Assembly (NCBI GenBank): GCA_030248065.1
Contig: JASAMV010008854.1
Span: forward strand, 1-64,000
DNA from: Rhynchonema sp. JSB1_4
Taxonomy: Eukaryota; Nematoda; Chromadorea; Monhysterida; Xyalidae
DNA: 64,000 nucleotides
Reading direction: 5' to 3'
A program made the translations under genes and the position numbers. The notes beneath the pieces were generated by a model, which worked only from the letters and a program-made list of their open reading frames with translations, was not told the DNA's origin and made no database searches. Positions 1 to 8,980 of this stretch are shown here, one piece after another (the stretch's first letter is position 1; each line of letters opens with the position of its first letter).

Positions 1-480
1 AGCCAGGGAACCATATTTCTTTTATGCCCCTTGGGGCATTTTTCTTTCTTGTATACATCGTGTATGGATTTGTATTGATGGCAAATAACATCAGACGCAT
101 ATTTTACCTGTGTTCCTATTATTTCTTGACGAATGGAAGGGTGATCCGCTGCACCACCGCGTATTATACCGACAGCATGTACTTGGCAATCCATCAGCTT
201 CATGGCACTTTTTATACACACAGAGCGCATGCAGCAGCAAACGCCATTTTCTAAACAAAATGTACCCTTTGAACCAGTGCCATACTTTGTTGGCCACTTT
301 TAAAATCATCCGATTTTCATTAGCTGCTTTAGACACTTTTCTGCATTGTTGCAAAATTTGGGCATGTTTCAACGGATAACTGCAGAGAAGTAGATGTACT
401 CATTGACGGCAGTAATGTGGCGTGCAGCCTCAGTGTGTGGAGTGCCATGAGCTGGCGGATTGCATGTATTATATAAAACC

Positions 481-913
481 TGTATTTGTTTCCTTGGGTA
501 ACTCCAAATTTCGACCAGCGCGAAAACCGTTATTTTTGTCTCTGCAGCCAAGAACTGTCCACTACGCATCATGCCCCGTCTTGGACACTTTTTGACGCGA
601 GGCAAAAAAACGCGAAAGTCAAAAAGGACATGAAAGACAAAAAAGACATTTATTATTTTTGTCTCTCTCAAGAACGTATGTGCACACTTCTTGACGCACG
701 GACAAGAATTCTTGTCTTTCTTGTCTTTCCTGTCTTTCTTGTCTTTCTTGTCCGTATAGTCAAGAAGTGGTCTTTACGCCCGGGCGTAACATACATTTCT
801 TGACTACGCGGACAAGAAAGACAGAAATAATAATACACAGTCAAGAAGTGTGCGTTACGCCTGGGCGTGAGGACCACCTCTTCACTACGTGGTCTGGGTG
901 GACAGTAACACAA
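481..913. repeat. Hairpin module array (TCAAGAAGTG family), copy 1
   Basis: Alternating modules. One is a self-complementary unit with TCAAGAAGTG at one side, CACTTCTTGA at the other and a GC-rich centre (GTTACGCCCGGGCGTAAC). The other is a spacer of the ACAAGAAAGACAG and AATAATAATACACAG type. The same modules occur at 2349-2640. The modules fold on themselves, so short open frames on both strands are by-products. No terminal inverted repeat or target duplication was found. Bases 1-480 hold nothing I recognise. Confidence 0.6.
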
Positions 914-965
914 TGTAAGTTATCCGAATAAAAAATTGTCTGTAAAACCAAAACGTACATGTACG

Positions 966-1688
966 CAGGGTTGTTTCAAAAAAAAAGTGGTTAATTAAAA
1001 AATTTTTTTTTTAAAAAAAAAATTTTTTTTTTTGAAACTCAGATTTTGCTTTTTTTTTTTAATAAAAAAAAGTTGCCCAAAAAGGGCTGAAATGTCCAAA
1101 AATGGCCTTTTTCGAGGCCAAAAATTGGCACTTTTTTCCTGTGGACGGGACAATTTTTCCAAAATCGCGCCTGCGGCGCCCTGTATTGTCCCCAAATCCG
1201 TACAGGGATGCGCGGGGCTGGTCTTTTATAGTGATGTGGCACCGATAATGTACTACTGCATGCTACTACACATGTATATATATAGGTCTGGTGCAAAACC
1301 GGGCGCGCAAAGTCGATCTGACACGCAAGATTTGGGCTGTAATCGATATTTTGATGGTCGTATGTCAGATATACGGCATTAGATGCATTAAAATACGTTG
1401 TACGGCATGCTACAATACATTAGAGTAACATCGTTAGTCAACATCAACCTCAGACTGGTAGAAGACCATAGAATCTGCACAATACTACCGGGTGTCACCG
1501 CACAAGTTGGGTCTCAGGCGAAAATTTTTCAATTTTTGAAAAATATGTTGGATCGATTTCATTTGTCCTGAAACGTCGTTTGCAACACTTTTTCTAATAA
1601 AAAAAATTTTCGTCAAAAAAAAATCAAAAAAAAAATTTTTTTTTTTAAAAAAAGCTCGTTAATAAAAAAATTTTTTTTTTCAACCCTG
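966..1688. mobile_element. hAT-like non-autonomous element, CAGGGTTGTTTC family, copy 1
   Basis: Ends are CAGGGTTGTTTCAAAA on the left and TTTTTCAACCCTG on the right, with A/T-rich subterminal stretches. A closely similar copy, about 45 bp shorter, lies at 24557-25233. It shares the interior from the GGCTGAAATGTCCAAAAATG segment to the GTGTCACC segment. Flanking bases here do not give a clean 8-bp duplication. The second copy does (7 of 8). No open frame of transposase size is present. Confidence 0.75.
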
Positions 1689-2011
1689 TGTACATGGGTC
1701 CCAATTTGCAGATTAAGTACTCAAGGCGATATAACATGCATAGGAACATCGAAATTTTGAGTGACAGTATGTGACAAAAGTGATTAATTAGAAACCAAAT
1801 CGTTCTGAAAAACTTCAGTTCACATTGTGTCTTAAAATCGTATTCAAAATTCCACAAAAACGTTTTACAAAAGTTCTTTGAGGTGTAGTGTTTAGTGGGT
1901 GTTTTTATTTTACAAAATTCGATCACGCACCCTCTCAAGTACTGACTCGTGTGTTACATTGTGCATGGCTGACAATGATTCCGTTGATGTTCTTGTCATG
2001 TTCTTGTATTA

Positions 2012-2112
2012 TATAACAAAACCACAGCAAATATGCATAATTCCCAGTTCTGTTAACATGTCCTGTGATCTGTCCTGATGTCCGTGATCTTTCTCTCTCC
2101 TTGGCGCTTTTT
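2012..2112. repeat. Short dispersed element with TTATAACAAAACCACAGCAA end (copy 1, one end)
   Basis: A core of about 80 bp (around TTAACATGTCCTGTGATCTG) recurs at 46301-46385. Here the left flank carries TATAACAAAACCACAGCAA. In the other copy the right flank carries its reverse complement (46394-46413). Together they suggest a small element with inverted ends, each copy having kept only one end. Bases 1689-2011 show nothing recognisable. Confidence 0.45.
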
Positions 2113-2348
2113 GTATCGTTCCACACAGTGAAAGGTCGCTCGCTACATAAAACTAGGGAGAATCTCAGGAGTGTCCATTGTTGTATAAGTTTCGGCCAAT
2201 TTCCATTCTCATAAACTGCCATAGATTTGTTGGTGCATACAAAAAGCAGTAGTACTTCGCAACGAAGTTGCACAAAACATCTCTCACGCAAGCACCAAAG
2301 TGATTCATTAAGAAGAGTTGAGTGTTTAGATTAGAACAGTCATCTCTC

Positions 2349-2640
2349 ATAGTCAAGAAATGGTCTTTACGCCCAGCCGTAACGCACACTTCTTGACGCT
2401 AAAACATAATTTTTGTCTTTCTTGTCCGCGTAGTCAAGAAGTGATCCTCACGCCCAGGCGTAACGCACACTTCTTGACTGTGTATTATTATTTCTGTCTT
2501 TCTTGTCCGCGTAGTCAAGAAGTGGTCGTTACGCCCGGCCGTAGCATACAGTTCTTGACGCGTCAAGAAGTGTCTAGCTACCCTCAAGAAGTGAAGTGTC
2601 CATCCACGACGAAAATCGCGTGTGGCACCCGACTAAGACC
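2349..2640. repeat. Hairpin module array (TCAAGAAGTG family), copy 2
   Basis: Three or more units of TCAAGAAGTG, a centre such as TTACGCCCGGCCGTAG, and CACTTCTTGAC, separated by TTTCTGTCTTTCTTGTCCG spacers. It is the same module set as at 481-913, in the opposite order. It is not part of any recognised gene. Confidence 0.6.
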
Positions 2641-3378
2641 AGAAGTTAGGTGTTTCTCGGTTTTTTATTTTAAAAAGAGCAGGAGATTAGGATAGGAGAT
2701 AGGATCGGGCCGGCGGCCGGGTAATTGGCTCTGTTGGCTCAGATATTAACCCATTTTTTTGTCATAACTTTTGCGATTTTTCCACTGGTTGAAAATCCAT
2801 TGTTTTCCATGAAAAAGTCGTCAGATAGACAATACTGGAACTGGATCACTTACCGTATTGTCGGAAATAGAACCCGGGGGGTCTATTTTTTCACTGGGGT
2901 CATTTTGGCGGGGTTCAATTTATGGGGGGGTCAATTATTGGGGGGGGGTTATATTTTTCATTTGGCCCCCCGACGAAAAAAATCACTTTTAGTAATGCAG
3001 CTAAAAATGGCCTGTTTAGGGTATTTTCTGCCTTTAACAGCGTTAATTATGCTTAAAAACCAGAGGTCGCAATCGGGCCGGCCCGACCTCGGGCCGGGCC
3101 GGGCCGGGCCGGGACGCGATTTTGGGCTTTTGGCTCGGGCCGGGCCGGGCCGGGCCGGAGATTTGGAGGGTCGGGCCGGGCCGGGCCGGGCACCCCGGCC
3201 CGAAGCTTCTGAAGTGACTTATTTTACTGAAAAAGTAGGGTTTTTTTGTCCAAAATACTAAAATTTCTGACGGATTCAGCAAGTAAGTGATCAGTATTGT
3301 CCAGTGGTGTGGCTACCCAGGCGTGCAATCAACCTACTGTACCACCAGAAAGGCCTGAAATCAACCTACCTACTGTAC

Positions 3379-3389
3379 CAGTGGTGTCG

Positions 3390-3424
<35 letters not shown>

Positions 3425-3813
3425 CCCCCCCTGGTATGGGGTATGGGAAATCGGCCGGGGGTATGGGGTATGGGAAATTTTTCACTTTTGGAACAAGCAC
3501 CCCTAAGAAATGACTTTTTGACCCCGAGAAGTACCAAAATTGGCCATTTTTCGTCCAAAAATGTCAAAAATCGCTTACTACCGCAACAAAACTCTGTTTT
3601 AAGCACTTTTTAGACCAATTTTGGCACTTTTAGAAGATTTTTGGGGTCATTTTTTTCAAAACCCCCACCCTCGGGTATGGGAAATTTTTGAGTTTTTGGA
3701 AAAAACCCCCCCCCCTGGTATGGGAAATTTTTGATTTTTGGGGGTATGTATGGGAAATTTCCCGAAAATTGGGCTGGGTATGGGAAAATTTCGATTTCTC
3801 AACGACACCACTG
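3379..3813. mobile_element. hAT-like element, CAGTGGTGTCGTT family
   Basis: Ends CAGTGGTGTCGTT and AACGACACCACTG, flanked by the perfect duplication TACTGTAC (3371-3378 and 3814-3821). The target lies inside a CCTACTGTACC word of the host element. Subterminal words are GGTATGGGAAATTT repeats. A run of 31 G starts at 3392. A sibling lies at 6287-6707. Confidence 0.92.
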
Positions 3814-3907
3814 TACTGTACCGACCGGCCGAGCTAGGGGGGGACAAAATTTTTTATGTCCAAGTTCAGATGAAAATGTACTCTAAAACCCTCAAAATTT
3901 TTCGATT

Positions 3908-4348
3908 ACCGTAAAAACCTAAATACAGCCCCCCCCGGAATAGAGCCCCCCCCGTAATACAGCCCCCCCAAAACGGGGTCAGGGAATTAATCGAGGCCCC
4001 CCCGGAATTGAGCCCCCCCCCCTAAGTAACATCCCCTATACTGTAGTGTATTAAGGCTTGATAGTGGTGTACAGGTACATTTATGCACGTTTGTTGTTCG
4101 TTCAGAGCACATAGTACGCCTCCTATTGACGAATAGACACGAATAAATGCGATTACAAGCGAAAAAACATCCTTTCAAACCTCTTTTTAGGGGTTTTTGG
4201 GGGGTATTTCTGGGAACAATTTTTCGGGTTCGGGTCAGTGAATTAATAGAGGCCCCCCCGGAATAGAGCCCCCCCCCCGTAATAGAGCCCCCCCAAAATG
4301 GGGTCAGTGAGTTAATAGAGCCCCCCCCTTCTATTTAGGTTTTTACGG
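3908..4348. mobile_element. Mariner-like element, CCGTAAAAACCTAAATA family
   Basis: Inverted ends CCGTAAAAACCTAAATA, TA on each side (3906-3907, 4349-4350). Words of the type GGCTCTATTCCGGGG and GGCTGTATTACGGGG, with C or G runs between. The interior, with a TTATGCACGTTTGTTGTTCG segment, is shared with split copies near 55670-55750 and 56170-56220. Confidence 0.85.
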
Positions 4349-5188
4349 TATTTGGAATGAAAAATATGGATTTTATACCATTTTGAGCCAAAAATAGCAA
4401 CCTACTGTACCAGCCGGGGGGCGGCGACCTACCTACTGTACCAGGATGGCGCGTCATCTACCTACTGTACCTAGGGGGGACCCCCCAGCCACACCATTGG
4501 TATTGTCTATCTGGCGACTTTTTCATGGAAAACAATGAAATTTCAACAAAAAAAATTGATTCAAAAATCGCAAAAATTATGACAAAAATTGGGTTAAAAT
4601 CTGAGCCAAAAATTCGGGCCGGGCCGGGCCGGAGATTTGGGGGTTCGGGCCGGGCCGGGCCGGAGATTTGGGGGTACGGGTCGGGCCGGGCCGGGCCGGA
4701 GATTTGGGGGCTCGGGCCGGGCCGGGCCGGCCAAACCCGGCCCGATTGCGACCTCTGTTAAAAACCCGTATTCTGCTGCATACGCAAGCTTAAACAACGT
4801 TTGACACAACAACACAGCCGTACCGTACCACTAATTTGTGGTAGGTGAAGGTTGGGGGGTGGGGTTCTATTAATGGGGGGGTTCTATTTTTGATTTCGAG
4901 CCATTTGGGTGGGGTTCAATTAATGGGGGGGGTCAATTAATGGGGGGTTCTATTTCCGACAATACGGTACTTACTTGCCGAATCCGTCAGAAATTTTAGT
5001 ATTTTTGACAAAAACTCCCTACTTTTTCAGTAAAATAAGTCACTTCAGAAGCCGGGGGTGCCCGGCAGTGCAGTTCCTGGGGCTGGGGGGAGGGCGAGGG
5101 TCCTCCCCAGTGTAGTTCCTGGGGGGGGAGGGGGGTCCCCCCCTCGGGTACGCTATCTCCCCCTCGGGTGGTACACTATCCCCCTATC

Positions 5189-6017
5189 CAGTGTAGTTCC
5201 TGGGGGGGAGGGGGGTCCCCCCCCTCGGGTACACTATCTCCCCCTCAGGTGGTACACTATCCCCCTATCTCCCCCTCCGGGTACACTATCTCCCCCAATT
5301 TTTGCCTAAAATAGGCATTTTTAGGCCTAAAATGGGCATTTTTAGGCCAAAAATGAGTGATTTTCAGGTCAATGTTCTCAAAAGTCGCCAAAATACCCTT
5401 TTTCTGAAGAATTGTTTCCAAAAAGGGGCAAAAATAGGTCAAATTTTCTACCTCAAAAAGTGACTTTTTCCTCAATTTGGGTCTCCCCCCCCCAGTGTGG
5501 TGGCAGGCCAATCGACCCAAGATACCCTAGGGGGGGGGAAGGTTTCGGACTTACTCGAGATACCCCCATAGGCTACCCAAGATACACCTATGGTCCGTCA
5601 AAAGGCGAAAAAAGGCCGTTTTTTGCATGCAATTTTACTGCAAAATTGGCCTAAAAATGGGTATTTTTTGACATTTTTGCCGAAAATTGGCCTAAAATGA
5701 CCATTTTTGGGTGTCTGCGCGATTTTTGGGGGTCCCGAGGTCGAAAAACGCCTATTTTTGCCTTTGAAAACCATAAATCTACTTACTCGAGATACCCTTT
5801 GGGGTCGGCTCGAGATAGATACCCTTCCCCCCCCATCCCCCCCCATAAGGGTTGACTCGAGATAGATACCCCTTAGGGGGGGGAATCCCCCCCCCACCCC
5901 CCCCCCCCAGCCACTACAGTGCCCCCCCCCCCCTTCCCCCCTCGGGGGTACACTATCTCCCCCTCCGAAAAAAACGGAGGGTCCGCTATCTCCCCCTCCG
6001 GACCAGGAACTACACTG
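5189..6017. mobile_element. hAT-like element, CAGTGTAGTTCCTGG family, nested copy
   Basis: Same ends as its host, flanked by the perfect duplication CCCCTATC (5181-5188 and 6018-6025), which is itself part of a host word. It hosts the 5493-5921 element. Without that it is about 392 bp. Confidence 0.9.
5493..5921. mobile_element. hAT-like element, CAGTGTAGTGGC family, CTCGAGATACC word type
   Basis: Ends CAGTGTGGTGGCAGGC and CCCCAGCCACTACAGTG. The flanking target is a C run, so the 8-base duplication is not informative. Words are CTCGAGATACCC and ACCCAAGATACC. The core (GCATGCAATTTTACTG, GAGGTCGAAAAACGCC) is shared with 62136-62528, whose words are different. Confidence 0.8.
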
Positions 6018-6286
6018 CCCCTATCTCCCCCTCCGGGTACACTATCTCCCCCAATTTTTGCCTAAAATGGCCATTTTTAGGCCTAAAATGTGTGATTTTC
6101 AGGTCAATGTTCTCAAAAGTCGCCAAAATACCCTTTTTATGAAGAATTTTTTCCAAAAAGGGGCAAAAATAGGTCAAATTTTCTCCCTCAAAAAGTGACT
6201 TTTTCCCGAATTTGGGTCTTCCCCCCCCCCTTCCCCCCCTCGGGGGTACACTATCTCCCCCTCCGAAAAAAACGGGGGGTCCGCTA

Positions 6287-6707
6287 CAGTGGTGTCGTTG
6301 AGAAATCGAAATTTTCCCATACCCAGCCCAATTTTCGGGAAATTTCCCATACATACCCCCAAAAATCAAAAATTTCCCATACCAGGGGGGGTTTCTCCAA
6401 AAACTCAAAAATTTCCCATACCCAGGGTGGGGGTTTTGAAAAAAATGACCCCAAAAATCTTCTAAAAGTACCAAAAAGTGGTCCAAAAGTGCTTAAAACA
6501 GAGTTTTCTTGCGGTAGCAAGCGATTTTTGACATTTTTAGGTGAAAAATGGTCAATTTTGGTACTTCTCGGGGTCAAAAAGTCATTTCTTAGGGGTGCTT
6601 GTTCCAAAAGTGAAAAATTTCCCATGCCCGATACCCCCGGCCGATTTCCCATACCCCATACCAGGGGGGGGTAACCCCCCAACCCCCCCCCCCTAACGAC
6701 ACCACTG
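6287..6707. mobile_element. hAT-like element, CAGTGGTGTCGTT family, second copy
   Basis: Ends CAGTGGTGTCGTT and AACGACACCACTG, flanked by the perfect duplication GTCCGCTA (6279-6286 and 6708-6715). Opposite in orientation to the 3379-3813 copy, with the same TATGGGAAATTT words and the same central segment. Confidence 0.92.
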
Positions 6708-6752
6708 GTCCGCTATCTCTCCCTCCGGACCAGGAACTACACTGGTCCTCCC

Positions 6753-6980
6753 CTAGCCAGTTTACGCAAGCTACGCGCGCAAATACTACGTTTTCACACG
6801 ATTCCACACATAATAAACACAAAAAATTTTCACCCCAAAACCTAACCCCCCCCAACCCCCAAACCCCCCCCCCCCTGGGTACATAACCCCCCAAGCCATC
6901 GGCTCTGGTACAGTAGGTATCCCCCCCCTCTCCGAGCGCGGTACAGTAGGTATCCCCCCTCCAGAGTACCTCCAACACTG
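6753..6980. mobile_element. Right part of a CAGTGTTGGAGG-family element
   Basis: Ends in CCTCCAACACTG. It carries GGTACAGTAGGTATCCCCCC words and the GTTTTCACACGATTCCACAC segment also seen at 8520 and, inverted, at 51900. No matching left end or duplication was found, so it is a truncated copy. Confidence 0.6.
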
Positions 6981-6999
6981 AACTACACTGATTGAAATT

Positions 7000-7200
7000 C
7001 AATAAAAAAGTTGTCAGACAGACAAGTACTGATCACTTACTTGCCGAATCCCTCAGAAAGTTTTGTATTTTTTGACGAAAAATTCTGTTTTTCAGTAAAA
7101 TAAGTCACTTCAGAAGCTTCGGGCCGTGGGGCTCGGCCCGAGCCAAAAACCCAAAATCGCGGCCCGGTCCCGGCCCGGCCCGATTGCGTTGCGACCTCTG
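7000..7200. mobile_element. Right part of a CAGAGG-family element
   Basis: Starts with the family core (GATCACTTACTTGCCGAATC, AGTCACTTCAGAAGC) and ends in GGCCCGATTGCGTTGCGACCTCTG-like sequence at 7200. The GGGCCGGGCC blocks are degraded here. It is probably the remainder of the outermost copy broken up by the insertions at 2853-6744. Confidence 0.6.
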
Positions 7201-7474
7201 GTTCAAATTATGCTTGCGGAAAAACTGTTTTTATATCACGAAAATATTGTTGAAAACTTGAACTTGAACTTGAAATTGTCTGAATTTAGCGGACAATTTA
7301 CGAAAAACCGTCGGAAACACTGTTTTTCCTCGAAAAAAACATTTTGTTATCCGCAAGTCTAGGAAAATTCGGTGTTTTTCGACTCCATTTTCCTGAACCA
7401 GGCATGCCCATAATGAGCATTTCACGCCAGTGTAGTACTTGGTCAGGGTCAGTGTTGGAGGTGGGGGTTTGGGG

Positions 7475-7875
7475 CAATGGTGTAGCTGGGGGGTGGGGGG
7501 TCCCCCTAGGTACAGTAGGTAGGTTGCCGCCCCTCACCTGGTACAGTAGGTAGGTTGCCGCCCCTCCCCTGGTACAGTAGGTAGGTTGCCGCCCCACCTA
7601 ACTTTTCACCCAAAACATTCATTTTTGGCTTAAAATTGCATAAAATTAGCATATTTGTCTGCAAATAGGCGAAAAATCGCGCGCTGCGCGCGAAATTAGT
7701 GTTTTAGGCCACATTTTCTTCAGTATTTAGACATAAAAAAATTAGGTTTCCAGATGACCCCCCCCCAAGTGGTACGACCCCCCCCCCTAGCTCGGCTGGT
7801 ACAGTAGGTAGGTTGCCGCCCCGCATTTTGGGTGGTACAGTAGGTTGCCGCCCCGCCTGGGTAGCTACACCACTG
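7475..7875. mobile_element. hAT-like element, CAGTGGTGTGGCT family, intact small copy
   Basis: Ends CAATGGTGTAGCTGGG and TAGCTACACCACTG, flanked by the perfect duplication GTTTGGGG (7467-7474 and 7876-7883). It is 401 bp and uninterrupted. Words are GGTACAGTAGGTAGGTTGCC. It makes a good length reference for the interrupted copies at 3302-4499 and 54216-55390. Confidence 0.92.
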
Positions 7876-8072
7876 GTTTGGGGGGTAGCCCCCAGTACAG
7901 TAGGTATCGGTATCCCCGTCGCCTGGTACAATAGGTATCCCCCCGATGTTTGGCATGGTACAGTAGGTATCCCCCGATTTTCACCCCGGTACACTAGGTA
8001 TCCCCCGATTTCGCCCCAAAAGTGCCAATTTTTTACCAAAATGGCCAAAATTAGTAAATACAGTAAATCAGT

Positions 8073-8466
8073 TTACTTGCGGGCCGGAAAAAACCGTTTT
8101 TTCCGAGGCCCGGAAAAATACCTTTTTTATTTTTCCGGAAATTTTTCCAAGTGGCAACTTTTCAAAAAAAAACGTTTTTTTTCCAAAAAAATTTCCGATA
8201 TATTTTCAAATTTTGCGATAGGATGTTGTCAATGTAACCAATGTAAATCGGTGCTAAACAGTTCAAAATGAGCACTTTTGAATCCCCCAGTGCATTTTTA
8301 GCCTATTTCAGGCCATTTCCCGATACAATTTTCTCCAAAATAGGCGTTTTTGGACCACCATGGGTATTCTTAAGTACTGGAAAAAATATTTGGAAAAAAA
8401 CGGTGTTTTTCGAAAAAAAACGGTTTTTTTCCAAAAATATATTTTGCGGAAAAATGCGCAAGTATA
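8073..8466. mobile_element. hAT-like element, TATACTTGC family
   Basis: Ends TTACTTGCG and CGCAAGTATA (inverted), flanked by the perfect duplication AAATCAGT (8065-8072 and 8467-8474). Subterminal blocks are GGAAAAAACCGTTTTTTCC repeats rather than C/G-run words. Related by ends and blocks to 36758-37210. Confidence 0.85.
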
Positions 8467-8980
8467 AAATCAGTGGTTTTTATATCAGATTACCTAAATT
8501 TCGCGCGCCACGCGCGCAAATACTATGTTTTCACACGATTCCACACATAACAAAAACATTAAAAATTTTCACCCAAAAACCTAACCCCCCAAACCCCCCT
8601 AGGTACATAATCCCCAGGCCATCGGCTCTGGTACAGTAGGTATTCCCCTCTCCGAGCCCGGTACAGTAGGTATCCCCCCTCCAATACTGGATGTACCCAA
8701 TGAGCATTAAAAACACTCATAGGCAAAGGCAAGGCACCAATGTACTGGGGCCCGTGCTAACATAAATGTACCTCGAAAATACATTTTTCGGGCTTCCCCT
8801 ATCCTAAAACACTACGGTTCTATATCCGTTTTTTGTCGCAACTCCGCATTATACATACTCACCGCTCACACATGGGCCTGCCGCTGCCACAACACTGATT
8901 AATTGCAAACTGTAACTTCCATTTCCAGGATTTACCAGTCCAATCTGTGAGCAAAATCGTTGTTTTCATTTCATGTTTTA

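Larger units (their letters stand above)
3302..4499. mobile_element. hAT-like element, CAGTGGTGTGGCT family, with two nested insertions
   Basis: Ends CAGTGGTGTGGCT and AGCCACACCATTG, flanked by the perfect duplication GTATTGTC (3294-3301 and 4500-4507). Subterminal words are CCTACTGTACC and its complement. It hosts 3379-3813 and 3908-4348. Without them it is about 312 bp, like other members of the family. Confidence 0.92.
3061..4757. mobile_element. hAT-like element, CAGAGGTCGCAATCGGGC family, with nested insertions
   Basis: Inverted ends CAGAGGTCGCAATCGGGC, flanked by the perfect 8-bp duplication TTAAAAAC (3053-3060 and 4758-4765). Both subterminal regions are tandem GGGCCGGGCC blocks. The interior, about 490 bp without its insertion, has the AGTCACTTCAGAAGC and CCATGAAAAAGTCG segments found in other copies of the family. 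It hosts the 3302-4499 element. Confidence 0.92.
2853..4967. mobile_element. Mariner-like element (CCGTATTGTCGG family), interrupted by nested insertions
   Basis: Inverted ends CCGTATTGTCGGAAATAGAA, flanked by TA on both sides. Subterminal words of the GGTTCTATTAATGGGG and GGTCAATTAATGGGG type are set off by G runs. It is interrupted by the CAGAGG element at 3061-4757. Removing that element and its 8-bp duplication leaves 410 bp, exactly the length of the intact sibling at 57049-57458. It sits in an older CAGAGG-family copy whose parts flank it (about 2700-2850 and 4970-5070). Confidence 0.88.
5108..6744. mobile_element. hAT-like element, CAGTGTAGTTCCTGG family, with nested insertions
   Basis: Ends CAGTGTAGTTCCTGG and CCAGGAACTACACTG, flanked by the perfect duplication GTCCTCCC (5100-5107 and 6745-6752). 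Subterminal words are GGTACACTATCTCCCCCTC. It hosts 5189-6017 and 6287-6707. Without them it is about 371 bp. The interior includes TAGGCCTAAAATGGCCA and AAAAGTGACTTTTTC segments common to the whole family. Confidence 0.92.
7450..8689. mobile_element. CAGTGTTGGAGG-family element hosting two insertions
   Basis: Left end CAGTGTTGGAGGT, right end CCTCCAATACTG. Words are GGTACAGTAGGTATCCCC. It contains the elements at 7475-7875 and 8073-8466. The outer flanks do not give a matching 8-bp duplication, so the limits are less sure than for the nested elements. Confidence 0.65.

Noticed and set aside
1..480. Several short open frames on both strands
   Set aside because: No recognisable protein, no splice context, overlapping frames of similar length; chance.
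2349..2640. CRISPR array, suggested by regular repeats
   Set aside because: Eukaryotic context, palindromic modules and repeated rather than unique spacers; no cas genes.
3043..3282. Gly/Ala/Pro/Arg-rich open frames through the GGGCCGGGCC blocks
   Set aside because: Direct translation of a tandem GC repeat inside a transposon; the same happens at 4.6 and 55.6 kb.
4000..8700. An autonomous transposase gene within the nests
   Set aside because: All elements are 165-500 bp once insertions are removed, and no transposase-like protein is encoded.
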